Below, piece after piece: positions 35,241 to 43,646 of a stretch of DNA of 64,000 bases (positions within the stretch are counted from its first letter, which is position 1; each line of letters opens with the position of its first letter). Below the pieces are notes generated by a model, which was not told where the DNA came from, did not search any database, and saw nothing but the letters and a program-made list of their open reading frames with translations. The DNA is from Pseudomonadota bacterium. Its GTDB lineage: Bacteria; Myxococcota; Myxococcia; Myxococcales; Myxococcaceae. The stretch lies in contig JAFAFL010000137.1 in the NCBI GenBank assembly GCA_023423535.1, positions 372,001 to 436,000 on the forward strand, read 5' to 3'. Made by a program: the position numbers and the translations under genes.

Positions 35241-36230
35241 CTACCGGGGCTCGGGGACCTGCTGCGCCAGCTCCGCGAGCAGCAGCGCCGCCTCGTCGCG
35301 CGAGTACCCGCCCATCACCGCCGACCGAAGCAGGAGCCGGTGCGCCATCGCGGGACCGAGGCACTCGCGCACGTCCATCGGCGTCGCGTAGTCGCGGCCC
35401 TGGGAGAGCGCCTGCGCCCGCGCCGCGTCCGCCAGCGAGAGCAGCGCCCGCGTCGAGGCCCCGCGCTCGATGTCCGGATGGGTCCTCGTCGCCTCGCCGA
35501 GCCGCACGATGTACTGCGCCAGCGCCTCCTCGAGCCGCACCGCCGAGGCCGCCGCCTGCAGCGCCTCCAGCTCCTCCGGCCGGCACACCGCGCCGATGCC
35601 GCGGAGCGGATCCGCCCCCGCGCGCGAGGTGAGCAGCCCTGCCTCCACCTCCGCCGAAGGGTGTCCGAGCGAGAGCCGGAAGAGGAACCGGTCGAGCTGC
35701 GAATCCGGCAGCGGATAGGTGCCCGCGAGGTCCGTCGGGTTCTGGGTGGCGATGACCGCGAACGGCCGCGGCAGCGCGTGCGTGGTCCCGTCGAGCGAGA
35801 CCTGTCCCTGCGCCATCGCCTCCAGCAGCGCGGACTGGGTGCGCGGCGGCGCGCGGTTGAGCTCGTCGGCGAGGACCACCTGGTGGAAGACCGGGCCCTT
35901 GCGCAGCTCGAAGGACTGCGTCTGCGGCCGGTAGAGCTGACCGCCGAGGATGTCCGCCGGCAGCAGGTCGGAGGTGAACTGGACGCGCGCAAAGGAGAGC
36001 CCGAAGGACCGCGCCAGCGCCTCGGCGAGGGTCGTCTTGCCCACGCCCGGCACGTCCTCGAGCAGCAGGTGTCCCCGCGCCACGAGGCACACGATCGAGG
36101 CGCGCACCTGCTGCGGCTTGCCCTCGACCGCGCGGGAGACGTTCGCGCACAGCCTGTCGATCAGCGCGCGCGCCTCGGCGGGCGAGGGGAGGTTGGGGGT
36201 CGCGGGGAGGGGACGCGCCGGAGAGCTCAC
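35241..36230 (-). CDS. MoxR-family AAA+ ATPase
   Basis: A 329-residue AAA+ protein. Walker A is LLEDVPGVGKTTLAEALAR, Walker B is VVLADELNRAPPRTQSALLE, and the sensor region AVIATQNPTDLAGTYPLP and arginine stretch DSQLDRFLFRL follow. MoxR proteins act as chaperone-type ATPases for partner complexes with DUF58 or VWA proteins, as encoded next. Start GTG at 36230: TTAGAG (36240-36245, minus strand) lies nine bases upstream and the codons beyond look non-coding; GTG at 36263 is possible. It is the first gene of the MoxR-DUF58-TgpA operon. Confidence 0.92.
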   Translation of the reverse strand: MSSPARPLPATPNLPSPAEARALIDRLCANVSRAVEGKPQQVRASIVCLVARGHLLLEDVPGVGKTTLAEALARSFGLSFARVQFTSDLLPADILGGQLYRPQTQSFELRKGPVFHQVVLADELNRAPPRTQSALLEAMAQGQVSLDGTTHALPRPFAVIATQNPTDLAGTYPLPDSQLDRFLFRLSLGHPSAEVEAGLLTSRAGADPLRGIGAVCRPEELEALQAAASAVRLEEALAQYIVRLGEATRTHPDIERGASTRALLSLADAARAQALSQGRDYATPMDVRECLGPAMAHRLLLRSAVMGGYSRDEAALLLAELAQQVPEPR

Positions 36231-36239
36231 GGCGGCGGA

Positions 36240-36245
36240 CTCTAA
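36240..36245 (-). promoter_or_regulatory. Candidate -10 element, near-leaderless moxR-type gene
   Basis: TTAGAG on the minus strand, nine bases before GTG 36230, with no Shine-Dalgarno sequence between. It follows the same layout seen before several other genes of the window. Confidence 0.4.
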
Positions 36246-36297
36246 CAGGCAGCGCCGCACCACCCGCCGGCTTCTGGCCCGTCATCATCAGGGCCTG

Positions 36298-37542
36298 CTA
36301 CGGCCGCTGCACGGCCAGGGAGGCACAGGCGACCTCCTCGAGCAGCTCCACGTGCCTCGCCGCCGAGCGCTCCACGCTGAAGAGCAGCGAGGCGCGCGCC
36401 GCCGCGTTGCCCCCCAGCCGGCGCGACAGGTTCGGCCCGTCCATCAGCAGCCGCAGCGCCGCCGCCAGCTCGCGGTGGTTGCCCGGCTCGACCAGAAGGC
36501 CGCTGTCGCAGTCGATCACCCACTCGGGCGCCGAGCCCACCCGCGTCGCCACCACCGGCAGCCCACTGGCCATGGCCTCGCCGACCGAAAGCCCGAAGCT
36601 GTCCTCGCTCACCGCCGGCCGCACGAACACGTCCGCCGCCCGCAGCAACGCGGGCACGTCTTCGCTTCGAACCGGCAGGAACCGCACCCGCTCCCCAAGT
36701 CCCAGCTCCGCGGCGAGCCGCTCCAGCGCCGGCCTCTGGGGGCCATCGCCGAGCACCGTCAGCCGCGCGCCGTCACCCAGGAGGCCCGCGGCCTCGAGGA
36801 GCACGTCCACGCCCTCCCCACCAGAGAGCCGCGCACGGGTGACGAGCTCCAGCGGCCGGTCGTGGTCCCTCACCGTGCGCACGCAGGCGAAGCGCTCGCA
36901 GGCGACGCCGAGCGGGATCGCCACCGCGCGGCCTTCAGGCAACGACCAGCGCCCCTCGAGCCTGTCGCACACGTGCCTCGAGACGCCGACCACCCGAGAC
37001 AGGCGCCTCGCCGCCATCCGGTCGCACAACGCGCCGACGCTGCCCCGTCTCCCCGAGCCTCCCCGAGCCGCGCGGTGCCCCACGAACACCACCCGCGCTC
37101 CCGCGGCCGCGTAGCCCAGCAGCGGCGCCGCATCCCAGAGCCCGAAGTGGTGGACCTGAAGCACGTCGTAGGCCCCGAGCCTCCGCACCGCCCGCAGCGG
37201 GCGCTCCCGCAGCTCGCCCAGCGGCCGGATCGAGTCCTGGCGGAGGAGCTCAGGGCCCTCGGCAAAGACGTCCAGCGCGTGCCCTCGGGCCTCAAGCCGC
37301 GCCCGCAGCGCGGACACGAACGCGCCGAATCCCTCTGCGTCCCCATCCGCGGCCTCGCCCACCATCAGCGCGACCTTCAGCGGCGGAGGAGGAAGCGGAG
37401 GCCTCCCCAGCGCGGCGTTGCGCCTCGGAGCCGGAGCCGGGGCAGGGCAGGGCTGCGCGCCCGCCACACCCGAAGTGGGCCGCTCGAATGCGCCTTCACC
37501 GTGCTGCGCCGGCCCGCTCTGACTGGGCCCCCCGTCGTGCAT
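36298..37542 (-). CDS. Glycosyltransferase family 4 (GT-B fold)
   Basis: A 414-residue protein. After a ~50-residue Pro/Ala-rich start, the GT-B N-terminal domain begins at LKVALMVGEAADGDAEGFG; an acceptor-domain stretch YDVLQVHHFGLWDAAPLLGY follows. The donor-binding C-terminal half has RLSGGEGVDVLLEAAGLLG, LTVLGDGPQRPALERLA, and the EX7E-type region VSEDSFGLSVGEAMASGLPVV. Such enzymes transfer sugars from nucleotide donors in polysaccharide or glycolipid synthesis. The substrate is unknown, with no exopolysaccharide cluster next to it. The start is uncertain; ATG 37542 is used, but a later start near the GT domain is possible. Confidence 0.88.
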   Translation of the reverse strand: MHDGGPSQSGPAQHGEGAFERPTSGVAGAQPCPAPAPAPRRNAALGRPPLPPPPLKVALMVGEAADGDAEGFGAFVSALRARLEARGHALDVFAEGPELLRQDSIRPLGELRERPLRAVRRLGAYDVLQVHHFGLWDAAPLLGYAAAGARVVFVGHRAARGGSGRRGSVGALCDRMAARRLSRVVGVSRHVCDRLEGRWSLPEGRAVAIPLGVACERFACVRTVRDHDRPLELVTRARLSGGEGVDVLLEAAGLLGDGARLTVLGDGPQRPALERLAAELGLGERVRFLPVRSEDVPALLRAADVFVRPAVSEDSFGLSVGEAMASGLPVVATRVGSAPEWVIDCDSGLLVEPGNHRELAAALRLLMDGPNLSRRLGGNAAARASLLFSVERSAARHVELLEEVACASLAVQRP

Positions 37543-37740
37543 CGCCGTCCCCGCTCGCCCTCGACAGGGAAAACTGCGGCCGGTCGTCCGGTCAGGTAGC
37601 TGCCCCAGAGATCAGTCGGTCTGCTCGGTTGCTGACGTCTCGCGGCCGGAAGATCGAAAAATGCCCTTCCGTTCGGAGGCGGACACCCGGGAGCCTCACG
37701 TGGTCACTTCACGCGGGGCGAGGAGGGGTGGAGATGCCTG

Positions 37741-38730
37741 TTGAAAAGCCAGACCCTCGGCGCGCTCGCCGCGCTCTCACTCGTCGGTGCGGGACTGACC
37801 GGCGCTGCCCTCGCGGCCCCGGTGTTCGTGGGTGACTTCGAGACCGGAAACCTCGGGCAGTACCAGACGCTCGACCTGCAGGCGCAGGACCGGATCCAGG
37901 TGGTGCAGAGCCCTGTGAAGCAGGGCCAGTACGCGGTGAAGACGACGGTGCAGCCGGGCGACTACATCAAGCTCGGCGCCCGGGCGGAGTACGTCATCAC
38001 CAACCCCATGTTCGAAGAGGGCCAGGAGCGCTGGTTCCACTGGTACACGCGCTTCCCCGAGGACTTCCGCACCAGCCCGAAGTGGCACCTCTTCACCCAG
38101 TGGCACTCCGGCGAGTTCGGCGTCCCGCTCTACTTCAGCCTCCACGGCGAGCAGATGGGCTTCCGGGTGATGGGCACCCAGTACGACCAGAGCGGCCGCT
38201 ACGATGCGGGCTACCTCTGGACCGCGCCGCTGCAGCGCGGCGAGTGGATGGAGTTCCTCCTCCGGGTGAAGTTCAGCTCGAACCCCAACGTGGGCTTCGT
38301 GGAGCTCTGGAAGGACGGCAAGAAGGTGGTGGAGCAGACCTTCCACCAGACCCTCTACCCGGGCGGCTCGGTGTACGTGAAGCAGGGCCTCTACCGGGAC
38401 CGGAGCATCGACTGGAACCAGTCGGTCTTCCACGACGGGATGACGGTGTACTCGGGCTACCCCGACCACATCTTCGCGCCGCCGCCGCAGCAGCCTCCGG
38501 TCGCCACGAACCCGCCCGCCACGCCGGGCCCGGACACAGGCGGGGGCCACATCCCGTTCCCCGAGACGCCGACGCTCGTCCCCGACAACCCGCTCGAGGC
38601 CACGCTCCCGCGCGCCGAGGGCAACGTGGGACTCGGCAGTGCCGGCTGCGGCTCGGCGAGCATGGCGGGGATGCTCTTCCCGCTCGCGGCCCTCGCGTCG
38701 CTCCCGCTCTTCCGGCGCCGCCGCAGGTAG
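37741..38730 (+). CDS. Secreted polysaccharide-lyase-like protein with MYXO-CTERM-type tail
   Basis: A 329-residue protein with a signal peptide (ALAALSLVGAGLTGAALAAP), a jelly-roll-type domain of ~215 residues (FVGDFETGNLGQYQTLD, RWFHWYTRFPEDFRTSPKW, GEWMEFLLRVKFSSNPN, GFVELWKDGKKVVEQT) resembling heparin-lyase/alginate-lyase-like families, a Pro-rich linker, and a C-terminal sorting tail: a Cys motif (GSAGCGS), a hydrophobic helix and a final Arg cluster, as in MYXO-CTERM. The protein is probably processed and retained at the surface. The substrate is unknown. The start is TTG at 37741: GGAG at 37730-37733 is seven bases upstream; the ATG at 37734 is out of frame. Confidence 0.82.
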   Translation: MKSQTLGALAALSLVGAGLTGAALAAPVFVGDFETGNLGQYQTLDLQAQDRIQVVQSPVKQGQYAVKTTVQPGDYIKLGARAEYVITNPMFEEGQERWFHWYTRFPEDFRTSPKWHLFTQWHSGEFGVPLYFSLHGEQMGFRVMGTQYDQSGRYDAGYLWTAPLQRGEWMEFLLRVKFSSNPNVGFVELWKDGKKVVEQTFHQTLYPGGSVYVKQGLYRDRSIDWNQSVFHDGMTVYSGYPDHIFAPPPQQPPVATNPPATPGPDTGGGHIPFPETPTLVPDNPLEATLPRAEGNVGLGSAGCGSASMAGMLFPLAALASLPLFRRRRR

Positions 38731-38760
38731 CTCGCTCTCAGGACGCTCCGGACACGACAA

Positions 38761-38795
38761 AGCCCTCTGCCCGGCACCGGGTAGAGGGCTTCTTC
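38761..38795. terminator. Bidirectional rho-independent terminator
   Basis: AGCCCTCT+GCCCGG pairs with CCGGGT+AGAGGGCT across a two-base loop: about 14 pairs with one G-T. It is flanked by A's on the left and TCTTC on the right. It sits between convergent genes (lyase-like and STAS-like) and can serve both. Confidence 0.85.
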
Positions 38796-38841
38796 ACGTC
38801 ACGTCAGCTCAGGTCTTCGCGCCCGAAGCCTTCGTGTCGGT

Positions 38842-39165
38842 TCAGGCCACCAGCAGCTCTTCCGGCGTCCAGTACGCGCGCGAGGAGGCGCCGGTGGGGA
38901 TGCCGAAGTACTGGAACATGCGCTCCTGGTGGCTGCGGAGCCCGCGCAGGTGCACCGGACGGCCGGAGAGGGAGTGCGTGAGCACGCCGACCGAAACGTC
39001 CATGAACTCGCGGACTTGCGAGAAGTCCACCTCCACCGCGACGCCCGGGTCGAGGTCGCTGATCAGCCCCTGGAGGAGCCGGGCGGCGTCACCGTCCAGC
39101 GTCCCGCGAGGACGGAAGATGACCTTTCCCGAAGACTCTTCCCGAACCAGTTCAAAGCCCGCCAT
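38842..39165 (-). CDS. STAS-like (anti-sigma antagonist type) small protein
   Basis: A 107-residue protein with the alternating strand-helix order of STAS domains: an opening strand GKVIFRPRGTLDGDAARLL, then VAVEVDFSQVREFMDVSVGV, then a closing helix. No conserved phosphorylatable Ser is certain, although a Ser lies at the usual region (DVSVGVLTHSL). STAS proteins bind anti-sigma factors or scaffold signalling complexes; the partner is not encoded nearby. The start ATG at 39165 has AAGGAG nine bases upstream. Confidence 0.7.
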   Translation of the reverse strand: MAGFELVREESSGKVIFRPRGTLDGDAARLLQGLISDLDPGVAVEVDFSQVREFMDVSVGVLTHSLSGRPVHLRGLRSHQERMFQYFGIPTGASSRAYWTPEELLVA

Positions 39166-39314
39166 GTCGTGGTGCTCCTTGATGCGTCAGGTGCCCGATG
39201 CCCGAGATGCCGGGGCACACTGCGCTCTGCCACGCACGTGCGGAAGTGCCCCCGCGTCGGGTGCAGGGGCTTCGTCCGATAGGCGTTGAGGAAGTTGTCC
39301 TCCCCCCGACAACC

Positions 39315-40091
39315 CTAGCCGCGACCGTCCGGAACCGGAGCTTCGGCCCCGACCGCCATCCGGGCGTCGGCCGCGCGCCGCAGCTTCTTGTGCTCGCCCA
39401 TGACCTTCGCCGGGTAGCCCGCCATGAACTTCGGGCGCACGGTCTCCGAGGCGAGGATCTTCCGCGCCCCGCCCGGGCCGGCGTTGTAGGCGACCAGCGC
39501 CCTGTCCACCGAGCCGAAGATCCGGATCATGTCGGCCAGATAGAAGGCGCCGAGCTCGATGTTCAGCTCCGGGTCGAAGAGGTTCTGCGCCCGCCCGAGC
39601 TTCCGGCCGCGCTTGTCGAGCAGCCACTTCCCGGTGTCCGGCATCACCTGCATCAGCCCCATCGCCCCCACGTGGGAGACCGCGTAGTTGTTGAAGGAGC
39701 TCTCCACGCGGATGACCGCCACCACCAGCAGCGGGTCGAGCCCGTTCTTCTTCGCCTCCCGGACGATCGCCACCGCCACCCGGCGCTGCTGGCGCTCCGG
39801 CAGGCCCGACGCCTTCACCGCGTCCACCACCCCCAGCGCGAGCGCCTCCTCATAGGTCTCGCGCTCCTCCAGCGCCTCCAGCGCTGCGCTGAGCTCGAGG
39901 ATCTTCGCCTCCCGGTCCGCCAGCGCCTTCGCCGCCGCCTCCAGCTCCGCCGCGCGCACCGCCGTCACCGCCGTGTCGCTCTCGCAGGCCGCGCCCCGTC
40001 GTCCCGCCCCACCACCGCCCGTGCCCACCGCCAGCACCCCGAACCCCGCCAGCGCCACGCACAGCCCCACGCCCCGCACCACGTTCCGCAT
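39315..40091 (-). CDS. Lytic transglycosylase (SLT domain), exported
   Basis: A 258-residue protein with an N-terminal hydrophobic signal or anchor (GVGLCVALAGFGVLAV), a coiled-coil of ~45 residues (ELEAAAKALADREAKILEL), and a C-terminal SLT domain. The catalytic Glu lies in VAVIRVESSFNNYAVS; then GAMGLMQVMPDTGKW and the ALVAYNAGPGGARK motif. It cleaves peptidoglycan in the periplasm. It is smaller than the TPR-type enzyme at 2030. Start ATG at 40091 gives a normal signal; the longer frame starts in the intergenic region. Confidence 0.9.
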   Translation of the reverse strand: MRNVVRGVGLCVALAGFGVLAVGTGGGGAGRRGAACESDTAVTAVRAAELEAAAKALADREAKILELSAALEALEERETYEEALALGVVDAVKASGLPERQQRRVAVAIVREAKKNGLDPLLVVAVIRVESSFNNYAVSHVGAMGLMQVMPDTGKWLLDKRGRKLGRAQNLFDPELNIELGAFYLADMIRIFGSVDRALVAYNAGPGGARKILASETVRPKFMAGYPAKVMGEHKKLRRAADARMAVGAEAPVPDGRG

Positions 40092-40324
40092 CCTGAGCCC
40101 CCCGGCAGACCGGGCCACCTGGGCAAGCGTGGTGCCACGCCCGCAACCCCGCGGATTTCCTGACACGCCTGCCCGCGGAGGGGGACAACGGGAGAAATGA
40201 CAGCCTCCGCCTGGGCAAAAAGTTTCCCACTCGGGGCGTGCGGCGGGCGCTTGGCGGCAGTGCGGGCGGTGCCTACGTTGGCGCGTCGTTTCCCATGGAG
40301 GGGCGACAGGAGGCCTGTTTCGGA

Positions 40325-40477
40325 ATGCTTTGGACGATGGCGGCGATCCTCCTGGTCCTGTGGGTGTTCGGGATGGCCAGCGGTGCGGCGCTGGGGATGT
40401 GGATCCACCTCTTCCTCGTGCTCGCGCTGGTGTCGGTGACGCTGGCGGTGACCCAGCGGGCGAAGACGGCGCTGTAG
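40325..40477 (+). CDS. Small lmo0937-type membrane protein (50 aa)
   Basis: A 50-residue protein with two hydrophobic helices (TMAAILLVLWVFGMASGA, LFLVLALVSVTLAV) and a short basic tail. The pattern MLWTxAxILLxLW with a second helix matches the lmo0937 family of tiny membrane proteins of unknown role, often stress-induced. ATG at 40325 has AGGAGG eleven bases upstream. A longer frame upstream is low-complexity and rejected. Confidence 0.75.
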   Translation: MLWTMAAILLVLWVFGMASGAALGMWIHLFLVLALVSVTLAVTQRAKTAL

Positions 40478-40570
40478 CTGCAGGGCAGTCGCAGTAGCAG
40501 TAGAGGAACGCGCGGGCGGGGACGGGAGAGGGGGCGGGGCGTGGGACGCAACAGGGTGCAGGAGCAGGTG

Positions 40571-41104
40571 ATGTTGCCGGTGGATTCGGGGGGCTTTCTC
40601 CGCAGGGAGTGCCCGCATTGCCGCCGGCAGTTCAAGGTGAAGGGCGGTCCGTGCGACGGGGCGACGGTGCAGCGCTACCTGGGGCGCCACCTCATGTTCC
40701 AGAACCCGCACGAGATCGCCTGGGACGACTGTGAGACCCACTGTCCCTACTGCGGCCGCGGCGCGCCGACCGACGCCTGGTGCACGCCCCAGCAGCGCGC
40801 GTGGCTGGAGAAGGTGGCGCGTGTCCTCTCGGAGGCCATCCGCTACGAGCAGATCGCCTATCCCTTCCGCACGCTCTCGAAGAACCCGGGCGTGACCTAC
40901 GTGGCGGTGCCGCCGCCGGAGCGCCTGCCGGAGATGCGCGCCGAGGACGACGACATGCGCCGGCAGAACTTCCTCTGCTGCGTGGAGGAGGTGAAGGTCG
41001 AGTCCCACTGGTCGCAGCCGGTGCACTGCCCGGGCTGCGGCTCCGAGCACCAGCACGTCCCCCGCATGGCGAAGCGGGTGGACGCGCAGCCGGCGCTCGC
41101 CTGA
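40571..41104 (+). CDS. Hypothetical multi-zinc-ribbon protein
   Basis: A 177-residue soluble protein with three CxxC knuckles (ECPHCRRQF, HCPYCGRGA, HCPGCGSEHQHV) and an extra CC pair (NFLCCVEE), implying two or more zinc ribbons. I know no name for the family. GGAG at 40561-40564 six bases before the ATG at 40571 selects that start; an in-frame GTG at 40541 has no such site. The neighbours (lmo0937-type, HupE-type) do not suggest a pathway. Confidence 0.75.
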   Translation: MLPVDSGGFLRRECPHCRRQFKVKGGPCDGATVQRYLGRHLMFQNPHEIAWDDCETHCPYCGRGAPTDAWCTPQQRAWLEKVARVLSEAIRYEQIAYPFRTLSKNPGVTYVAVPPPERLPEMRAEDDDMRRQNFLCCVEEVKVESHWSQPVHCPGCGSEHQHVPRMAKRVDAQPALA

Positions 41105-41143
41105 CGGCCGCGCCCTTGCGGCCGTGATACCTCTCGAGGATCC

Positions 41144-42217
41144 ATGACTGTGCGTCTGTCCCTCCCCGTCGCGCTCTGCGCGCTGCTCGTTCCGTCCTTT
41201 GCGGCGGCGCACGACGCGGACATCGTCTTCATCCAGCTCTCGAGGCCGGACGCGGCCGCGGAGGCGGTGAAGGCCAAGGTGACGCTCACCGCGCAGAGCC
41301 TGCAATTGCTCGCGCCGGTGGACGCGGACGAAGACGGGAGGCTCACGGCGGACGAGCTGCAGCGCGGCGCCGCGGCGATCGGTGCCGGCCTGTGGAACCA
41401 GATGCCCCTGCGCGCGGCGTCGGGGCCCTGTACGCGGACGGGCGACACCGCGCTCCTGCGCGACACCTACGTGGAGCTCCACGCGGACTTCGCGTGCGGC
41501 GAGGGCGAGCTGACGCAGACCTTCCGGATCCTCGACGTGCTGCCCTCGAACTACCAGGTGGTGCTCGGCGCGTACGGTGACGGCGGGCTGCGCAACCAGG
41601 GCTTCGCGCGCGGCCACAGTCAGACGCTGACCGTGTTGGGGACCGGCGCCACCCCATCCTCGACACGAGGCCTGGGCGGCTGGATCGCCCTCGGGGTGGA
41701 GCACATCTTTCTCGGGATCGACCACCTCGCCTTCGTGCTGGCGGTGATCCTCGTCGGCGGTTCCTGGAAGCGGATCCTCCTGCTGGTGACGTCCTTCACC
41801 CTCGCGCACTCGATCACCCTCGCGGTGGCGGCGCTGGGGATCGTCTCGATTGGCGAGAGCGCGGCGCGCTGGGTGGAGATCGCCATCGCGCTCTCCATCG
41901 TCTGGGTGGCGGTGGAGAACCTCGTGCTGAAGGAGCACCGGCACCGGGCCCTTCTGACCTTCCTCTTCGGGCTGGTGCATGGGTTCGGGTTTGCGGGCGT
42001 GCTCGCGGAATACGGGCTCGGTGAGCAGGTTGTGTCAGGGCTGCTCGGCTTCAACCTCGGGGTGGAGCTGGGCCAGGCCGCGGTGGTGGGGGTGCTCTTT
42101 CCCATCATCCGGATCCTGAGGCGGCGTGAGACCGCCGGCAGGTGGACGGTGCGGGTGGGCTCGGGGCTCATCCTGTGTATGGGCGCGTTCTGGTTCGTGG
42201 ATCGCCTGGTCGGTTGA
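41144..42217 (+). CDS. HupE/UreJ-family membrane protein with EF-hand loop
   Basis: A 357-residue protein with a signal peptide (LPVALCALLVPSFAAAHD), a periplasmic domain (~25-165) containing a perfect 12-residue EF-hand loop DADEDGRLTADE, and a C-terminal half of six or seven helices with the HupE/UreJ motif GVEHIFLGIDHLAFVLA and FLFGLVHGFGFAGVL. HupE and UreJ are linked to Ni2+ uptake or metal handling for hydrogenase and urease; related standalone members have unproven substrates. No nickel enzyme genes are adjacent. The start is ATG at 41144. Confidence 0.88.
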   Translation: MTVRLSLPVALCALLVPSFAAAHDADIVFIQLSRPDAAAEAVKAKVTLTAQSLQLLAPVDADEDGRLTADELQRGAAAIGAGLWNQMPLRAASGPCTRTGDTALLRDTYVELHADFACGEGELTQTFRILDVLPSNYQVVLGAYGDGGLRNQGFARGHSQTLTVLGTGATPSSTRGLGGWIALGVEHIFLGIDHLAFVLAVILVGGSWKRILLLVTSFTLAHSITLAVAALGIVSIGESAARWVEIAIALSIVWVAVENLVLKEHRHRALLTFLFGLVHGFGFAGVLAEYGLGEQVVSGLLGFNLGVELGQAAVVGVLFPIIRILRRRETAGRWTVRVGSGLILCMGAFWFVDRLVG

Positions 42218-42275
42218 TGGAGCCGGGGGGCGTTCCTACTTTCTGGCTGGACCTGGATCGTGGGGAAGGTGCTGG

Positions 42276-42734
42276 ATGGGGGCGAGACACAGCCGGCTGG
42301 CGGCGGCGCTTGCGGCGGCCTGGGAGGCGGAGCTGACGTCCGCCCGCACGCTGACGACGATTGCGGAGCGGACGGAGGACGTGCGGCTCAAGGCGCGGCT
42401 GCTGGTGCTGGCGGCGTTCTGCCGCGCCCACGCCTCGAGGCTTCTCGCCCGGCTCTCCGCCATGGGCCGGGGCCCCTTGCCGGTGCCGCCGGACGAGGTC
42501 GAGGTCGAAGGGGACGTGCGCATCGCACTGCGCGCCGAAAGCGTGGCCGCGCGCGCGTCCGCGGCCCGCTACGAGGACATGGCGGAGACCGCGCGGATGC
42601 AGGCGGACTACTCCTCGGCGTGGGTCTGCGAGCTCAACCGCGCGGAGGAGGAGGACCGCGCGAACGAGCTGCTGCGCCTCTCCGAGGGCCGGATCCCCGC
42701 GCACGAGGACGCCGCTGCCGGCCTTCCGGCCTAG
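42276..42734 (+). CDS. Helical hypothetical protein, possibly ferritin-like
   Basis: A 152-residue, almost wholly helical protein. Two long helix pairs (TTIAERTEDVRLKARLLVLA, AARYEDMAETARMQADYSSA) suggest a four-helix bundle of ferritin-like type, but the ExxH iron ligands are not convincing. GGGAAGG precedes the ATG at 42276 by about nine bases. No name can be given. Confidence 0.6.
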   Translation: MGARHSRLAAALAAAWEAELTSARTLTTIAERTEDVRLKARLLVLAAFCRAHASRLLARLSAMGRGPLPVPPDEVEVEGDVRIALRAESVAARASAARYEDMAETARMQADYSSAWVCELNRAEEEDRANELLRLSEGRIPAHEDAAAGLPA

Positions 42735-42744
42735 GCATTGCGTG

Positions 42745-42750
42745 TTAGAA
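42745..42750 (+). promoter_or_regulatory. Candidate -10 element, near-leaderless coiled-coil gene
   Basis: TTAGAA ten bases before the ATG at 42761; the spacer is C-rich and contains no Shine-Dalgarno sequence. Confidence 0.4.
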
Positions 42751-42760
42751 GCCCCTCCCC

Positions 42761-43534
42761 ATGGGGAAGGGGAACTCGTACAACGAGCTGGTCTTCCAGC
42801 TCGGTGACCTCGCGCGCGAGCGCCTGCCGAACAAGCCCAACTGCCCGCAGTCGATGCAGCGCGTGTATCGCGCAGAGGACGCATTGGTCGCGCGCCGGGA
42901 GGAGCTGGCGGAGCTCGAGGGCCAGATGAACGACGAGGACGCGGCCTGGCAGGAGTTCCAGGACCGCCTCGCCGCCGAGCGCGCGAAGCTGGACGTCGTG
43001 GTGAAGCGCTTCAGCCGCGCTGTGGAGGCCATCGAGGGCAAGGTCAAGGACCTGCGCAAGAAGGTCGCGAACAAGAAGGCGGACCACCGCTACGGCGGGG
43101 TCAGCCTGAAGAAGGAGGAGGCGCGGCTGGCGGACCTGGAGATGACCACCGACGACCCGGTGAAGCTCCAGACGGCGAAGGAGAACATCAAGAAGCTGCG
43201 GTTGGCCTACATGCGGCAGGGGCGCGAGGTGGAGCAGCTGGAGAGCGACCTCGAGCACGCGCTGACCCCGCGGCCGGGCCAGCCGGGCGCGGACGGCATC
43301 CTGGCGCACAAGCGGATGCTGGAGCTGGAGGACGAAGAGACGGCCAGGAAGGCGGACTTCGAGCAGTTCATGGCGGACCTCGACCAGGCGATCGCGGAAA
43401 AGGAGCAGGAGGTGCTCGCCGCGGAGGATTACCTGGATCAGGCACTGTTCCTCCTCGGCGAAGAGTGCTACGCGCAGCGCATCGCGGATCCGGCGCTGGC
43501 GGCGCTGTACCCGCGCATCGATCGGGCGAAATAG
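42761..43534 (+). CDS. Coiled-coil hypothetical protein
   Basis: A 257-residue soluble protein dominated by coiled coil (ALVARREELAELEGQMNDED, EEARLADLEMTTDDP, REVEQLESDLEHAL, QAIAEKEQEVLAAEDYLDQA). There is no signal peptide or recognisable domain. It starts without a Shine-Dalgarno sequence (see the -10 element at 42745). It is followed by the rplC promoter. A structural or scaffold role is plausible; the function is unknown. Confidence 0.8.
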   Translation: MGKGNSYNELVFQLGDLARERLPNKPNCPQSMQRVYRAEDALVARREELAELEGQMNDEDAAWQEFQDRLAAERAKLDVVVKRFSRAVEAIEGKVKDLRKKVANKKADHRYGGVSLKKEEARLADLEMTTDDPVKLQTAKENIKKLRLAYMRQGREVEQLESDLEHALTPRPGQPGADGILAHKRMLELEDEETARKADFEQFMADLDQAIAEKEQEVLAAEDYLDQALFLLGEECYAQRIADPALAALYPRIDRAK

Positions 43535-43554
43535 CGTCCGGTTTCACGCGTGGC

Positions 43555-43582
43555 TTGCACATCGTGTGGCATGTGGTAGGTT
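43555..43582 (+). promoter_or_regulatory. Sigma-70-type promoter of rplC
   Basis: TTGCAC (43555-43560) and TAGGTT (43577-43582) with a 16-base spacer. The start of transcription would lie in the following TTCCGCCGCC stretch, which recurs at the promoter of the barrel gene at 58968. Confidence 0.65.
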
Positions 43583-43646
43583 CCGCCGCCTTTTTTCGGG
43601 CCGGGAGTTCTTTCAGCCCCGCGCGCCGCAGTTTGGAGAAGTCGTC

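Noticed and set aside
37560..37740. Sequence before the lyase-like gene looking a little like a c-di-GMP-I riboswitch (CAGGGAAAAC, then CAGGTAGC)
   Set aside because: The essential GACGCAAAGCC-type core and proper second stem are absent and the spacing is too short.
37734..37745. ATG at 37734 as the start of the lyase-like gene
   Set aside because: It is out of frame with the signal peptide; the TTG at 37741 has a ribosome site at the right distance.
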